From Phycisphaerae bacterium (GTDB lineage: Bacteria > Planctomycetota > Phycisphaerae > Phycisphaerales > UBA1924), in assembly GCA_030429705.1 (NCBI GenBank), contig JAUIES010000001.1, positions 124,001 through 188,000 on the forward strand: a stretch of 64,000 nucleotides of DNA, in the 5' to 3' direction. Below the pieces are notes generated by a model that worked only from the letters and a program-made list of their open reading frames with translations, did no database searches and was not told the DNA's origin. Below are positions 37,023 to 46,623 of the stretch, piece after piece (the first letter of the stretch is position 1; the number at the start of each line of letters is the position of its first letter). The position numbers and the translations under genes were made by a program.

Positions 37023-38270
37023 TTATGGGCAGCCTGAGCTAAACGCGGAAAGAAACGCCTGTACATCGAAAAAGCTAAACTCGTCATCATCAACGAGATC
37101 CGCCTTTTGGTCTCCTGCAGCAAACAGAGCGAGAAATGCCTGCACGTCAAAGAAATCGAGTGCACCAAAGGGCTCTGCGAAGTCGGCGACGCAATCCGAC
37201 TCGAATGTGATCATCCAGGCACCGGTACCGAACCCGTGGCCGATGATGGTGCGCCCGTCGGCACTGATCGCTTGGGCGACCTCGAGATTCAGATTCGCGG
37301 GGATGACTGCTCCGAGGCTTTGGGCATAGGTCTTGAGCACCTGAAGATCGCCGGTGCCGTCAGGTTGAATCCAAGCGCGACGGTTGCCCAGAAGTATGTC
37401 GAACCCGACGATGGTGCCATCATCGTCAATGTCTTGTGGAATGCCGGCCCACCCGCCAACCAGTGAGCCATTCGCGATGATCTCCGTGCCACCTGACTCG
37501 GTCCATTTGATTGCGTCGTAATACCCATCGATTGCGCCCGTGTACAACGCACCGAGCAGGATGGTGCCATCATCGCTCATGCCGTGCCATTCGCCCTGTG
37601 AATCACCGGTCGGATCAAGGAGAATACCGCTACCCGTGTCACCCTCCCACATGGCAGGCGTGCGTGTAAAGTTGCCTTGGCAGAAACCCGCGATGACCGA
37701 ACCGTCAGATGACACGACCGAAGCACGGCAGCGTCGCTGGGCGAGTTCTTCCAGAGGTTCCATCCCCCCCGATTCCGTCCACTTGACAGCCACGGCAATA
37801 CAGCCGTCCCATGACAGCCCGACCACGGTTGATCCATCGTCAGATATCTCGTATCCACTGCTGCGACTTGGACACGCGCCAGCATTTGGAAGATGACCGA
37901 GGCTCACCCAACCATCGTCGGCTGTCCACATGCCCATGACACTTGATCCGACACCAGTCGGATCAGGGATGTTGCCGATTACGATTGTGCCGTCCGCTGA
38001 AACAGAAACGGCGTTGTCAACACCCGTGGCGATGCCGCCAGCGGTAATGTCCAACACCGTGTCTGTCACTCGATCCCAGAGATATGCCCCATCGGGAATA
38101 AAGTTGCCGTCAATGTCTCGACCGCCGACGATGAATCGACCGTCAGGCGACATGTCATTTGCTGACGACGCGAGTGGAATGAACTGGAAAGTAGCGACAT
38201 CTCCAGCAATCGCTGGTGAGCCCGCAACTGTGACGATCATGAATGGGAGAAATGCGTTCCGTCGGTTCAT
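37023..38270 (-). CDS. Secreted HAF-repeat GC-dockerin protein 2
   Basis: 415 residues from the ATG at 38270 (AAGGA 6 bases upstream; the frame extends 35 codons further without a signal peptide). Signal peptide ends SPAIAGD. HAF repeats are clear (MSPDGRFIVGGRD, VSADGTIVIGN, ISDDGSTVVGLSWD, MSDDGTILLGA, ISADGRTIIGHG). The C-terminal module is FGALDFFDVQAFLALF and DDEFSFFDVQAFLSAF, then GCP. A tandem paralogue of the gene 42 bases downstream. Confidence 0.82.
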   Translation of the reverse strand: MNRRNAFLPFMIVTVAGSPAIAGDVATFQFIPLASSANDMSPDGRFIVGGRDIDGNFIPDGAYLWDRVTDTVLDITAGGIATGVDNAVSVSADGTIVIGNIPDPTGVGSSVMGMWTADDGWVSLGHLPNAGACPSRSSGYEISDDGSTVVGLSWDGCIAVAVKWTESGGMEPLEELAQRRCRASVVSSDGSVIAGFCQGNFTRTPAMWEGDTGSGILLDPTGDSQGEWHGMSDDGTILLGALYTGAIDGYYDAIKWTESGGTEIIANGSLVGGWAGIPQDIDDDGTIVGFDILLGNRRAWIQPDGTGDLQVLKTYAQSLGAVIPANLNLEVAQAISADGRTIIGHGFGTGAWMITFESDCVADFAEPFGALDFFDVQAFLALFAAGDQKADLVDDDEFSFFDVQAFLSAFSSGCP

Positions 38271-38356
38271 GATTTGTCCTTGCACATCGTGATACGGAAT
38301 ACCCTTCGCGCTGACACAAAGCGCAGGATTGCAACAAGTATGTCGTCGTGATGGTT

Positions 38357-38389
38357 GAAAAATCCTGCCGCTCATTTCTGAGCAGCAGG
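38357..38389 (-). terminator. Intrinsic terminator after the PEP-CTERM-like gene
   Basis: Read on the minus strand, CCTGCTGCTCA (38389-38379) and TGAGCGGCAGG (38374-38364) form an 11-bp stem with one G-T pair and a GAAA loop, followed by ATTTTTC. It lies 15 bases after the stop of the gene ending at 38404. Confidence 0.75.
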
Positions 38390-38403
38390 CGATGATTGAA
38401 GAA

Positions 38404-39048
38404 TCAGGCCGAGCGGCGACGACGGATGCCGAGCAAGCTCATGCCAACGATCGCGAGGCTTCCCGGCGCGGGAACCATGTTCCATGACATGTCATCGACA
38501 TAGGTCGTCGGCGAGAAACCGAAGCCAAGTATGCGGACTTCATCAAAGACCATGCCATTCGTCGTTGTGATGTCGATCCATGTATCACCGATCCCACCCC
38601 ACGCTGGTGTGATTTCGAGCCCTTGCGAGAAACTGCTTGTAACTTCAACGCCATCATTGAAGACGAACACGCCAAGCCCGCCGCCGAACAGTGTCGGGGG
38701 GCCAGAGGGATCCCAGACCTGTGTCGAAAACTCGGTGACATCATCACTGAAGGTCATGAAGACGCCGAAGTTCCCGAAGAAAGAGTTTCCGCTGCCGAGA
38801 CCCCAGCCGCCGTTGAACGAATCGTGATCATCGACAATTGGTTGGCCATCACCAGCTTGCAACTCTGTAACACCGATGGCTGCCCACGCAACAGGATCGA
38901 CCACGCCGGTGGGACCACCAACTTCGTCGAAGTTGAGTTGTGTGCCATACGAGCCAGCGCTCGAACCGTGGTTGATGGTAATGTCGGCGGTTGCCGAGCC
39001 GGCCAGAGCGGCAAGTGCCACAGCGATTGCGATTCCGTTGATATTCAT
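38404..39048 (-). CDS. Secreted PEP-CTERM-like protein
   Basis: 214 residues from the ATG at 39048 (GGGAG upstream; 16 extra codons in frame do not resemble a signal). The signal peptide ends AGSATADI. The body is a beta-rich domain of about 165 residues, of the kind common in planctomycete surface proteins. The C-terminus is VPAPGSLAIVGMSLLGIRRRRSA: a VPAPG motif, a helix and a basic tail. This is the planctomycete form of the PEP-CTERM sorting signal. It shows that two C-terminal targeting types (this and GC-dockerin) coexist here. Confidence 0.82.
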   Translation of the reverse strand: MNINGIAIAVALAALAGSATADITINHGSSAGSYGTQLNFDEVGGPTGVVDPVAWAAIGVTELQAGDGQPIVDDHDSFNGGWGLGSGNSFFGNFGVFMTFSDDVTEFSTQVWDPSGPPTLFGGGLGVFVFNDGVEVTSSFSQGLEITPAWGGIGDTWIDITTTNGMVFDEVRILGFGFSPTTYVDDMSWNMVPAPGSLAIVGMSLLGIRRRRSA

Positions 39049-39254
39049 GATCTTCTGCTCCCTGTTTGCCTTGGTCGACTTGCCCAAAGACCCCATTGGT
39101 CACAGACACACCGACCTTACAAGCCCAAACATACTTCCTGTTCTTGGAGAGTGCCAAGTGTCTCTGGAGACATTTCTACAATTTATTGAGAGGTCGCCGT
39201 GCCGAATGACGCTCATCGAGTACAGTTAGGGCAGCACCGCCTCGTGGAACGAGC

Positions 39255-40511
39255 ATGACCCGTACAACAACAACCACCAACTCGCATACCGAATTGCCCC
39301 AGGAGTCACGCGATTTCCACGCGCATTACTTGTTCACAGTTCAGCATTTACGATCCACTTTGATCGAAGCGTACCAGTCCATCGGTGTCGATATCGAAAG
39401 CCCGCGCGAGGCCGCTCGGCAACTCAAACTCGATAAGAACCTGACATGGAAGGTATCTCGAATCATTAAATCCGAGGATGATGTACGAATTGCAGCAAGT
39501 GTTCCCGGACCTTCCGGGATCGCCAAACTGCTGGACGGCTTAACCGGAGCGGGTGCTTCTCCTGTTGTGATACATGATGTTCGAAAGTCATTCGCGTCAT
39601 TTTCGGACATGGTTGAACTGCACACAACCGACAGAGCATCACTCGAACTCATGCTCGATAGCTGGGCTGATATGGGTGCCGATCCGCTCGAGAAGAGCCG
39701 AAAGTTGGCGTATCAAGGCAACAGTGGCATTTGGGGCATCCAGGCAGCGGTGCGGCTGAGCTGTTTCGTCGTGGCACCCTCAGAAGCAGATCCGGCCGTC
39801 CTCGATTATGTTCAACTGGGCGGGTACACCAACTTGCAACGGCTGCGACCAACAGCGGGTTGGCCCTTGCTTCGCCTTCGAGCATTCAACGACGACGGTT
39901 CGCCGCCAATCGCAAACATGAAGCCGTTGAGTCCGAATCCGGATCCGAGCGTGCCGCTGCTGATGAACGATTTTCTTGCGGGAAACCACCCCGATGTTCG
40001 GTTGCGACAGGATGAGCGAGGCATCGTGTATGAACTGGCGGAAGGACCAGTCGGGCGCACCGGTCTGTTCAGCGCGTACTACGGCTATATCGACCGAGGG
40101 TCACTGACGCGATATCGAGATGAACACAACCAGATGGGTGAGTTTCTCACAATTATCAACACGCCAATGGAGATGCTCGTCTGCGACCTCATTGTTCATC
40201 AAGACCTTGCCGAGCAGTTCGCTCCTCAGGCGCGGGTGTATGGTCGAGCCTCGGGATTGATGGACGAGCACGAGCAACGCGATGAAGGCACGCTGCTGCC
40301 ATTGAGCGAGAAACTGCGACCGTTGCCTGTCGGCATGGCGTCGCTCGCGACACCGTTGGTTCCGAGGTATCCGGAGTTGGTCAGCCAAGCGTTCGAGACC
40401 GCCGGTTGGGATCTATCAGCGTTTACCGGCTGGCGATTGAAGTTGCCCTATCCACCGATGCCTGCCACCGTTTCGGTCGGCTTTGAACTGCCGACCCGCC
40501 CATCGTCTTAG
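39255..40511 (+). CDS. Uncharacterised 418-residue protein with HTH-like N-terminus
   Basis: I do not recognise this family. Residues about 15-75 (HAHYLFTVQHLRSTLIEAYQSIGV... SPREAARQLKLDKNLTWKVSRII) look like a helix-turn-helix or helical adaptor region. The rest is mixed alpha/beta with no visible catalytic motif and no signal peptide or membrane helix, so it is probably cytoplasmic. It starts with a poly-Thr run. It stands alone between a divergent PEP-CTERM-like gene and a convergent desaturase gene. Confidence 0.6.
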   Translation: MTRTTTTTNSHTELPQESRDFHAHYLFTVQHLRSTLIEAYQSIGVDIESPREAARQLKLDKNLTWKVSRIIKSEDDVRIAASVPGPSGIAKLLDGLTGAGASPVVIHDVRKSFASFSDMVELHTTDRASLELMLDSWADMGADPLEKSRKLAYQGNSGIWGIQAAVRLSCFVVAPSEADPAVLDYVQLGGYTNLQRLRPTAGWPLLRLRAFNDDGSPPIANMKPLSPNPDPSVPLLMNDFLAGNHPDVRLRQDERGIVYELAEGPVGRTGLFSAYYGYIDRGSLTRYRDEHNQMGEFLTIINTPMEMLVCDLIVHQDLAEQFAPQARVYGRASGLMDEHEQRDEGTLLPLSEKLRPLPVGMASLATPLVPRYPELVSQAFETAGWDLSAFTGWRLKLPYPPMPATVSVGFELPTRPSS

Positions 40512-40557
40512 ACGGCGACACGGTTGCAGTTCGCTTGGCTCGTATTTCACCGGAGCA

Positions 40558-41532
40558 TCAAGGCCGAGTATTTCTTCGCGAATCGATTCGTTCGCGTGAC
40601 GGGGTGCGGATATCCCAAGCAAGTCCGGTCTTGTGGAGCGTCCAAATGACAATCCAACTGAGATCAAACTCCCACCAGCGCAGGCCGTGGCGAGCCGAGG
40701 TCGGGAATGCGTGGTGGTTGTTGTGCCAACCTTCGCCGAGCGCGAGGGCTCCGACGATTGCGTTGTTGCGACTTTCATCGTGACTGCGAAATGGGCGCGT
40801 GCCCCACAGATGGCAGACCGAGTTCACACTCCAGGTCACATGATGCACAAAGAGAATTCGAACAAGCCCGCCCCAGATAAACCCGAGTGCAGCACCTGAC
40901 CAACTCAATGTCACCAGCCCGCCAATCAGCGCGGGTATTGTCAAGCCGAGCACAACCCACAGCGGAAAGAGGCTGCTGATGACACGGAGGAGTCGATCTT
41001 TTCGAAGGTCCTTGGCGTAACGAGCCATATGTCGATCGGAACGCCGAAGCATCCACCCGGTGTGTGCGTTCCAGAATCCACGGAGAATCCCCCCCACCCC
41101 GGATCCATGCCCATGCGGCGAATGCGGGTCGTCTTCGTGATCAGAATGCTGATGATGACAACGGTGAAAGGCAACCCACCGAAGGAGCGGTCCTTCGACA
41201 GCCATCGCTCCAAGTACAGCAAGAATTGCGGTGACCGTCTTGCCAGTCTCAAAAGACTTGTGTGTGAAGAGGCGGTGGTAGCCAACCGTGATACCCAGAC
41301 CGGTGGCCAGATACATACCGACGAGGAGCGCTATCTCAAGCCAACCCACGCCCCACCCCCAGGCGTATGCGATGGCGATGAGCAACCCTGCAAGCGGAAT
41401 GAGAATAACCATGAGGACGATCGCTCGTTGATTGGCCGGAAGCGGCTCGTGTAACGGGCGACGCTCGCCGCTGTTCTCCGGCAAGGGCGCAACTGCCTCT
41501 GTCATCGGACGAGGGCGTATGGAAGTTGTCAT
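40558..41532 (-). CDS. Membrane fatty-acid/acyl-CoA desaturase
   Basis: 324 residues with several membrane helices. The three histidine boxes are HRLFTH, HRCHHQHSD and EGWHNNHHAFP, in the spacing of delta-9 acyl-lipid/acyl-CoA desaturases. These enzymes use two irons and O2 to introduce a cis double bond and adjust membrane fluidity. It is probably monocistronic. No operator is visible upstream. Confidence 0.92.
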   Translation of the reverse strand: MTTSIRPRPMTEAVAPLPENSGERRPLHEPLPANQRAIVLMVILIPLAGLLIAIAYAWGWGVGWLEIALLVGMYLATGLGITVGYHRLFTHKSFETGKTVTAILAVLGAMAVEGPLLRWVAFHRCHHQHSDHEDDPHSPHGHGSGVGGILRGFWNAHTGWMLRRSDRHMARYAKDLRKDRLLRVISSLFPLWVVLGLTIPALIGGLVTLSWSGAALGFIWGGLVRILFVHHVTWSVNSVCHLWGTRPFRSHDESRNNAIVGALALGEGWHNNHHAFPTSARHGLRWWEFDLSWIVIWTLHKTGLAWDIRTPSRERIDSRRNTRP

Positions 41533-41659
41533 GAAAAGTGCCTATCGACCTGAGAGGTCGCTCTTGATGCGTTGTGGGATTGACCTGGATTCATCGAGCA
41601 TGCTCTAACCCCAAGTCTGTTCATTTCCGATTTGAATCCTCAGGGAGATTCATATCGGT

Positions 41660-41733
41660 GGCCTCGAACCCGGCGACAGATCGTCGCACGCCATACGAGA
41701 CCCGGTAGGGTATGGCCCGTGGGGCCTCGAACC
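41660..41733. repeat. Structured intergenic segment flanked by an 11-bp direct repeat
   Basis: GGCCTCGAACC occurs at 41660-41670 and 41723-41733. Between the copies three inverted repeats follow each other: GCGAC/GTCGC (41673-41677, 41683-41687), CCATAC/GTATGG (41691-41696, 41710-41715) and GGCCC/GGGCC (41714-41718, 41722-41726). No T-tract follows on either strand. It lies between the desaturase start and the MpaA-like gene stop. Nature unknown. Confidence 0.4.
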
Positions 41734-41773
41734 ATCTTTTGCGAGACACGAATCCTACATATTGCCGATATCT

Positions 41774-42655
41774 TTATCCGGAAAATGAACCAACATCTTT
41801 CTCTGTGATCTCCAGAATATGAGCAATCGGTGGGCTGTCGCCCGCAAACTCAATGGCTGCGAGCAGCATCGGACCATATTTTGACCAGAGCGAGTCAGGA
41901 GAAAGTCCGGATGCCGCCCGGGGCAACTCAAGCGTGATTGTCGGAATGCCCATGGTGACACCGGCGTACGCGCCGAGCGAGCCGGGGCGCGTCCCGAGTT
42001 TGCGAACTGGAAGCGGCCCGTGCGCCGCCATCGTGTGGGCCAGATCCTCTCCCGGACCGTCATAATCGATGCATGCCAGGGGCTGGTGCAGCGAAATAAT
42101 CCGCGATGGCTGATAGCGATTGATGAGATCGAGAACGGCGCGAGATTCGGGTTCCGAGAGAGGATCGGAGCCATACGACGCATTCGCTTGAAAGTTGCCA
42201 GCTGGAAAATTGCGGTTGAGATCGATCCCTCTGGCATTTCGCCGGGTGTTGGCAACCATGCCATCAGGATTGACACGTGGGACAACGATCACCTTGCGTC
42301 CGCGGAGGTGGCTTGGCTGTAGTGTCAACTCGTCGACGAGTCGCTCGACAAGTGGCGTCCCCGCTGCTTCATCGCCGTGGATACTCGCCAGGATGAGCAC
42401 GGTGTCACGGCCTTGTCCGATCTGCGTAAACGGGATCGATTGGCCGTTGACCGAATAGCCGGCGACATTCAGAATCGGTTGCGGATTCGTGGCCAGCGTT
42501 GCCGCAAGCACAACGGGGCTTGCCGTGTTCGTATTGGTCGCGCAACCAGACAGAGCGCCGACAATCAGCGTCATGATCACGCCCAGCAAAAGCCTGTGAT
42601 TAGGTGTGGATTGAAAGTCCAAAATTGAGTTGATCGGAGTTCGATCGCAACACAT
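41774..42655 (-). CDS. MpaA-like M14 zinc carboxypeptidase, probable lipoprotein
   Basis: 293 residues from the ATG at 42655 (AAAGG 6 bases upstream; a longer in-frame extension exists). The signal peptide ends in a lipobox LSGC. The peptidase motifs are SIHGDEAAG (first His and Glu zinc ligands), VPRVNPDGM, RRNARGIDLNRNFP and SLHQPL (third His), then a TLELPR segment near the end where the catalytic Glu is expected. The NPDG/DLNRNFP pattern fits murein peptide amidase A, which trims gamma-D-Glu-diaminopimelate from peptidoglycan peptides. Confidence 0.85.
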   Translation of the reverse strand: MCCDRTPINSILDFQSTPNHRLLLGVIMTLIVGALSGCATNTNTASPVVLAATLATNPQPILNVAGYSVNGQSIPFTQIGQGRDTVLILASIHGDEAAGTPLVERLVDELTLQPSHLRGRKVIVVPRVNPDGMVANTRRNARGIDLNRNFPAGNFQANASYGSDPLSEPESRAVLDLINRYQPSRIISLHQPLACIDYDGPGEDLAHTMAAHGPLPVRKLGTRPGSLGAYAGVTMGIPTITLELPRAASGLSPDSLWSKYGPMLLAAIEFAGDSPPIAHILEITEKDVGSFSG

Positions 42656-42894
42656 GCCGCGCCTTTCTTGTGAACGGATCTCTTGACTCTGTTCACATCG
42701 GCCGAACGCTGAATCGAGCGTGAGGCGCGAGCGTCTGCACGGTTTTCGGACGGGGTCGCAGAATAAATCCACGCCTTGCATGCGTTCGCTCGACCTGTGT
42801 TGGGGTCGAACGAAGATGTCACTGGCAGTGTGGTCAAGGTTGTCTTGGGATGAAGCGAATGATCGGATACACTCATCGTTGGAGTCAATGAACC

Positions 42895-43698
42895 GTGTTG
42901 CATGTCCTGTCCAGCCAAGAAACCCACGCTTGCCACGGCCTCGCCGGTCGGTGCCGAGATTTGGGCGCTGATCCCGACGCGTGGCGGGTGCAACTGCTTG
43001 ATGGTCTGCGGTCACTGGTCGGTGCCCGGGTCGTCATCATGGCCGAGTTGGTCAATCTTGGGAGCGATGCGGACGGTCCGATGCGATCGCTCGCGACGCA
43101 CCGCGTTGGATGGGCCGACCCTGAAAGCGAAGAACGATGGACTGAGTACGCCCAATCGGTGCCGGTGCAGCGCACGCCGGAGTTTCCGTATATCAATCGA
43201 TTTGCGGGCGAGCAACTCACGCTAAGCCGAGACGAGATCTGGGGCCGCGAGTCGTGGTACCGATCCAAGACTTTCAATGACATTCACCGAGCGTGTGGGA
43301 TCGACGACTATGTGATGTCGGTGCGTTCGACCGAGATCAACGGCCGATCGCTCTCGATCTGGGTCCATCGTGAGGTGGGCGAAAAAGGCTTCGGTGATAC
43401 CGAACGGGCGCAGATCAGTGTGGTACACGATGTCATCAGTCAGGAACTCGGCGGCTTTCTCGCGCCTGCGGACGAGCCACCCCTGCGCACGCTGACAACG
43501 CGACAACGACAGGTGCTGTCAAGGCTCCTCAAAGGTGACGCTGAGAAACAGATCGCGTTTGAGTTTGACCTCGGGCGAGCCACCGTGCATGACCATGTCA
43601 TGGCGCTCTACCGCCATTTTGGTGTTTCGAGCCGCGGCGAGTTGTTGTCACACTTCATCGGGCGTGCGCGGCCTGACCTCAACGACGCCAACGAATAA
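42895..43698 (+). CDS. LuxR-family transcriptional regulator with N-terminal sensor domain
   Basis: 267 residues. The C-terminal 65 residues are a LuxR-type HTH (LTTRQRQVLSRLLKGDAEKQIAFEFDLGRATVHDHVMALYRHFGV). The N-terminal ~190 residues look like a GAF-type sensory fold and do not resemble a receiver, so the signal is unknown. The start is uncertain: TTG at 42895 gives this length and no strong ribosome-binding site was found in frame. It is divergent from the MpaA-like gene and lies 139 bases ahead of a secreted GC-dockerin gene that it might control. Confidence 0.75.
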   Translation: MLHVLSSQETHACHGLAGRCRDLGADPDAWRVQLLDGLRSLVGARVVIMAELVNLGSDADGPMRSLATHRVGWADPESEERWTEYAQSVPVQRTPEFPYINRFAGEQLTLSRDEIWGRESWYRSKTFNDIHRACGIDDYVMSVRSTEINGRSLSIWVHREVGEKGFGDTERAQISVVHDVISQELGGFLAPADEPPLRTLTTRQRQVLSRLLKGDAEKQIAFEFDLGRATVHDHVMALYRHFGVSSRGELLSHFIGRARPDLNDANE

Positions 43699-43837
43699 CT
43701 AAAAACAACGATTTGTCCATCCCCACCAAAGAGTGGGTGCTGGTCTGGTCGTTCATGTGCGAAACTACATGGACAGAAGAGGCATGTGACGGCGTGCCGG
43801 TGAACCAAACAGATCAAAAAGAACCAGGAGTACATCG

Positions 43838-44824
43838 ATGAAACAAACAACGACATTCAAGAATACCGCTTTGGCGCTCGTCGCATTGAGTGGCATGGCA
43901 GCGATTGCCAGCGCTGACGAACTGATCCTCACAGGCAATGTGGGTATTGTGCAGTCGCTCGACCTCGACACAGGTGAAGTCAGTTTCCGCGGCGTGTGCA
44001 GCGGACCGGTCGCATCGATGGCCGTTGCCGATGGCACGCTGTATCTCGGCACGACCTTCGGGTTTGTGTGGGAATACGACCTTGATACGGATCAAATCGT
44101 TAACGCGTACGAAATCGGCGGCGACCTGCGGGCGATGGCGTGGGACGGGGCGCGGCTGCTCATCGCTGATTCAGCGAACACGATCATCACCGTTGATGTC
44201 GAGACACAAGCCGTACTTGAGACACGAAGTGTGCCTTCAAGCGATATCAGTGCGATCGGGATCGATGCTGGCGGCTTGTTCGTCGGCGGCCGCGATTCGC
44301 TCGCGTTCAGGGCACCGATCGGCCAGAACAACTTCAACTTTTTCGCTGCTTGCGGCTCGCTGATCAACTCGATGGCGTTCGGGCCGTCGCGGATGTACCT
44401 GGCCGGCACGACTTTCTCGGGCGATGATTCCGGCACAGTATATCTCTTCGACAAGTTCCAAGGGGGGGTCAACTACTCCAATACCTTCCCGACGCCGAAT
44501 GATGCGTCTTCGGTTCTTTCGTATGGCGGGATGCTCTATATCGGTGGCAGCGACGGCACCATTCACGAAATGGATGCCGAGACCGGCGACATCGTGCGCA
44601 CCTTTGAAGCCCTCGGCGGCATCACCGGTATTGCGCCGACGCAAGGGTTGATCTCGTGCCCGGCCGATTTCGATATCTCGGGCGATCTCAACTTCTTTGA
44701 TGTCCAGACCTTCCTGCGGCTGTTCTCATCACAGTTCCCTGCAGGAGACACCAACGGCGATTCGGCGTTTGACATCAACGATGTTGTGTTGTTCCTTGAC
44801 ATGTTCGCGGGCGGCTGCGACTAA
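43838..44824 (+). CDS. Secreted beta-propeller-like GC-dockerin protein
   Basis: 328 residues with AGGAG upstream. The signal peptide ends AAIASAD. The body has six or seven repeats of the form VQSLDLDTGEV, VWEYDLDTDQIV, IITVDVETQAVL and IHEMDAETGDIV, a PQQ/WD-like propeller. The C-terminal module is DISGDLNFFDVQTFLRLF and NGDSAFDINDVVLFLDMF and ends GCD. The second unit reads DINDV instead of DFFDV, closer to classical dockerin. A terminator follows. Function unknown. Confidence 0.8.
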   Translation: MKQTTTFKNTALALVALSGMAAIASADELILTGNVGIVQSLDLDTGEVSFRGVCSGPVASMAVADGTLYLGTTFGFVWEYDLDTDQIVNAYEIGGDLRAMAWDGARLLIADSANTIITVDVETQAVLETRSVPSSDISAIGIDAGGLFVGGRDSLAFRAPIGQNNFNFFAACGSLINSMAFGPSRMYLAGTTFSGDDSGTVYLFDKFQGGVNYSNTFPTPNDASSVLSYGGMLYIGGSDGTIHEMDAETGDIVRTFEALGGITGIAPTQGLISCPADFDISGDLNFFDVQTFLRLFSSQFPAGDTNGDSAFDINDVVLFLDMFAGGCD

Positions 44825-44969
44825 GTCTGCGTTCGCGCCGGATTCGATGGTGCAGCCCTGGTCGATGCATGATGGCGATTGACTGGCGTGCCGATGGTGC
44901 GGTTGCACCAATGCGTTCATTCTCATTTTCATCTTCAGGTGCTTGATCTATCTCCAGGCACTGTGAATA

Positions 44970-45010
44970 CACCCCGCAGCCAGCCGTGTGCTGCGGGGTG
45001 TTGTTTGTTT
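44970..45010 (+). terminator. Strong intrinsic terminator
   Basis: CACCCCGCAGC (44970-44980) and GCTGCGGGGTG (44990-45000) form an 11-bp perfect stem with a 9-base loop and the tail TTGTTTGTTT. It is placed 145 bases after the stop of the propeller gene and before a convergent gene. Confidence 0.75.
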
Positions 45011-45093
45011 GAGCGGACGACTGGGACAGACTGCAATTCGCTAATGCATCGAGTGGCCTTCGACGATCGACGCATGCCGAACGCCGTCAGTCG

Positions 45094-46623
45094 TTACGGG
45101 CAACCCGCGGCGAAGAGGCTGAGGAAGAGCTGGACATCGAAGAAGTTGAGAACACCATCGTCGTTGAAGTCGACCGCGAGATCACCGGACGCGAACAGCC
45201 CGAGAAACAGCTGCACATCGAAGAAGTTGAGCTCGTCATCGCCATTGAGGTCGGCATCGCAGGGCGGCGGGCCCTGGTATTCGAATGCGCCCATGTCGAC
45301 GATTGGTGCGTCGCCGATACCCGTGTCGCTGGTTTCGGGATCATCGATGAACCGGGGCAAACCGTCGAAATCTGCAACCGGAATGGTCTGGTCACCGGCA
45401 ACCGCGGGACTGGTGTCAACGAGATTGCTGCCGGCGTCGATAGCCGGGGAGCCCGCCAGCAAGCGGTAGTCGCCGGCGGCGAAATCCATGAAGCCGGGAT
45501 TGCCGGTGATGTTGCCTACCCCCTCCACCGCGACCGGTAGTAGCGAGTACTCGATGGTCACAAACGGCCAGTACGACGAGAAGATCTGGTGATCGAGCGG
45601 AAGCCCCGGCCCGGCGACGCTGTTGGCCCAGAAAAGGCAGTTGTTCAATTCCAGGCTCATGCCGTTGTTGACATAGATTGCCCCCCCTTGCGTGGAATGC
45701 GGATCGGAGCAACGGTTGCTGACAAATGTGCAGTTCGTAAACGCGATGACTTCGCCTGCGGTGCCGGCCTGCGCGAGCACCGCGCCCCCTCCATAGACCG
45801 CGGTGTTGCCTTCGAACAGACAGTTCGTGAACACGGGATTGCACAGTTCCGAACTCTGACCGGCTGTCCAGATCGCCCCGCCAACGCCCGCCGAGTTGTT
45901 CCCGGAGAACACGCAACGATCAAAGGTTGTGCCGCAGCGGCGGCGCAGCAGCACCGCGGTCGAGTTGTGGTCGGCGATCACGCAGTCGACGAAGGTTGCA
46001 TCGCAGCTGACGAGCCACAGCCCGTACCCATCGGTCACCACATTGGCTCGAATCTCGCAGTCGCGGAAGACCGGCGTCGATTGCACCGGGGTGTCTTCGT
46101 CGCCATACCGAATGGCATCGAGACCGGTGTTCGCTTCGATGATGCACGCTTCAAAGAGGCCGCCCGCACCGCCCTCGCCATAGATCGCGGCTCCATAACT
46201 GGCGGTGTTGCCGACGAGGCGACAATCGACCACGGTCGGGTTGGCTCCAAAGCCAATGAACATCGCGCCGCCTGACCGGACGCCAAATGGCCCGTCGTGC
46301 CCTTCCCCCCCGGTCAGCGTCAACCCTTCAAGGCGGGAGGCCGACCCCTCGGCGGCGTCAAAGAGCACGACGCATTCACCGAGCCCGGCGGCGTTGATCG
46401 TGGTCATTTCGGGGCCGGATTCGGATCGCACGGTGACAGCCTTGCCTTCGAACGAGAGCCACTGGGTGTAGGTTCCGGCGGCGAGGATAATCTCGTCGCC
46501 ATCCGAAGCCGCGTTGATGGCGGCCTGAATCGACTCGCCGGGGTGCAGCAGCACCTGATCGGCCGTCGCCATGGGCGCCGCGAATACCAGTGCAAGAACG
46601 GGCACCAAGTGTGTGTTCCGCAT
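45094..46623 (-). CDS. Secreted right-handed beta-helix GC-dockerin protein
   Basis: 509 residues from the ATG at 46623 (GAGGAGGG upstream). The signal peptide ends PMATADQ. VLLHPGESIQAAINAASDGDEIILAAGTY followed by many short turns (VDCRLVGNTASYGAAIYGEGG, CVFSGNNSAGVGGAIW, CLFEGNTAVYGGGAVL) is a pectate-lyase-like parallel beta-helix, as in polymorphic outer-membrane-type proteins. The end has two units (DLNGDDELNFFDV and DFNDDGVLNFFDV) and stops GCP. No catalytic residues of a lyase were identified. Confidence 0.85.
   Translation of the reverse strand: MRNTHLVPVLALVFAAPMATADQVLLHPGESIQAAINAASDGDEIILAAGTYTQWLSFEGKAVTVRSESGPEMTTINAAGLGECVVLFDAAEGSASRLEGLTLTGGEGHDGPFGVRSGGAMFIGFGANPTVVDCRLVGNTASYGAAIYGEGGAGGLFEACIIEANTGLDAIRYGDEDTPVQSTPVFRDCEIRANVVTDGYGLWLVSCDATFVDCVIADHNSTAVLLRRRCGTTFDRCVFSGNNSAGVGGAIWTAGQSSELCNPVFTNCLFEGNTAVYGGGAVLAQAGTAGEVIAFTNCTFVSNRCSDPHSTQGGAIYVNNGMSLELNNCLFWANSVAGPGLPLDHQIFSSYWPFVTIEYSLLPVAVEGVGNITGNPGFMDFAAGDYRLLAGSPAIDAGSNLVDTSPAVAGDQTIPVADFDGLPRFIDDPETSDTGIGDAPIVDMGAFEYQGPPPCDADLNGDDELNFFDVQLFLGLFASGDLAVDFNDDGVLNFFDVQLFLSLFAAGCP

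Noticed and set aside
41660-41733. tRNA-like GGTTCGAGGCC strings on the minus strand
   Set aside because: The 5-bp T-stem and acceptor stem do not pair and no anticodon arm of correct length is present.
45589-46275. 228-residue plus-strand reading frame opposite the beta-helix gene
   Set aside because: It is an antisense product of a repetitive protein and shows no independent signal.
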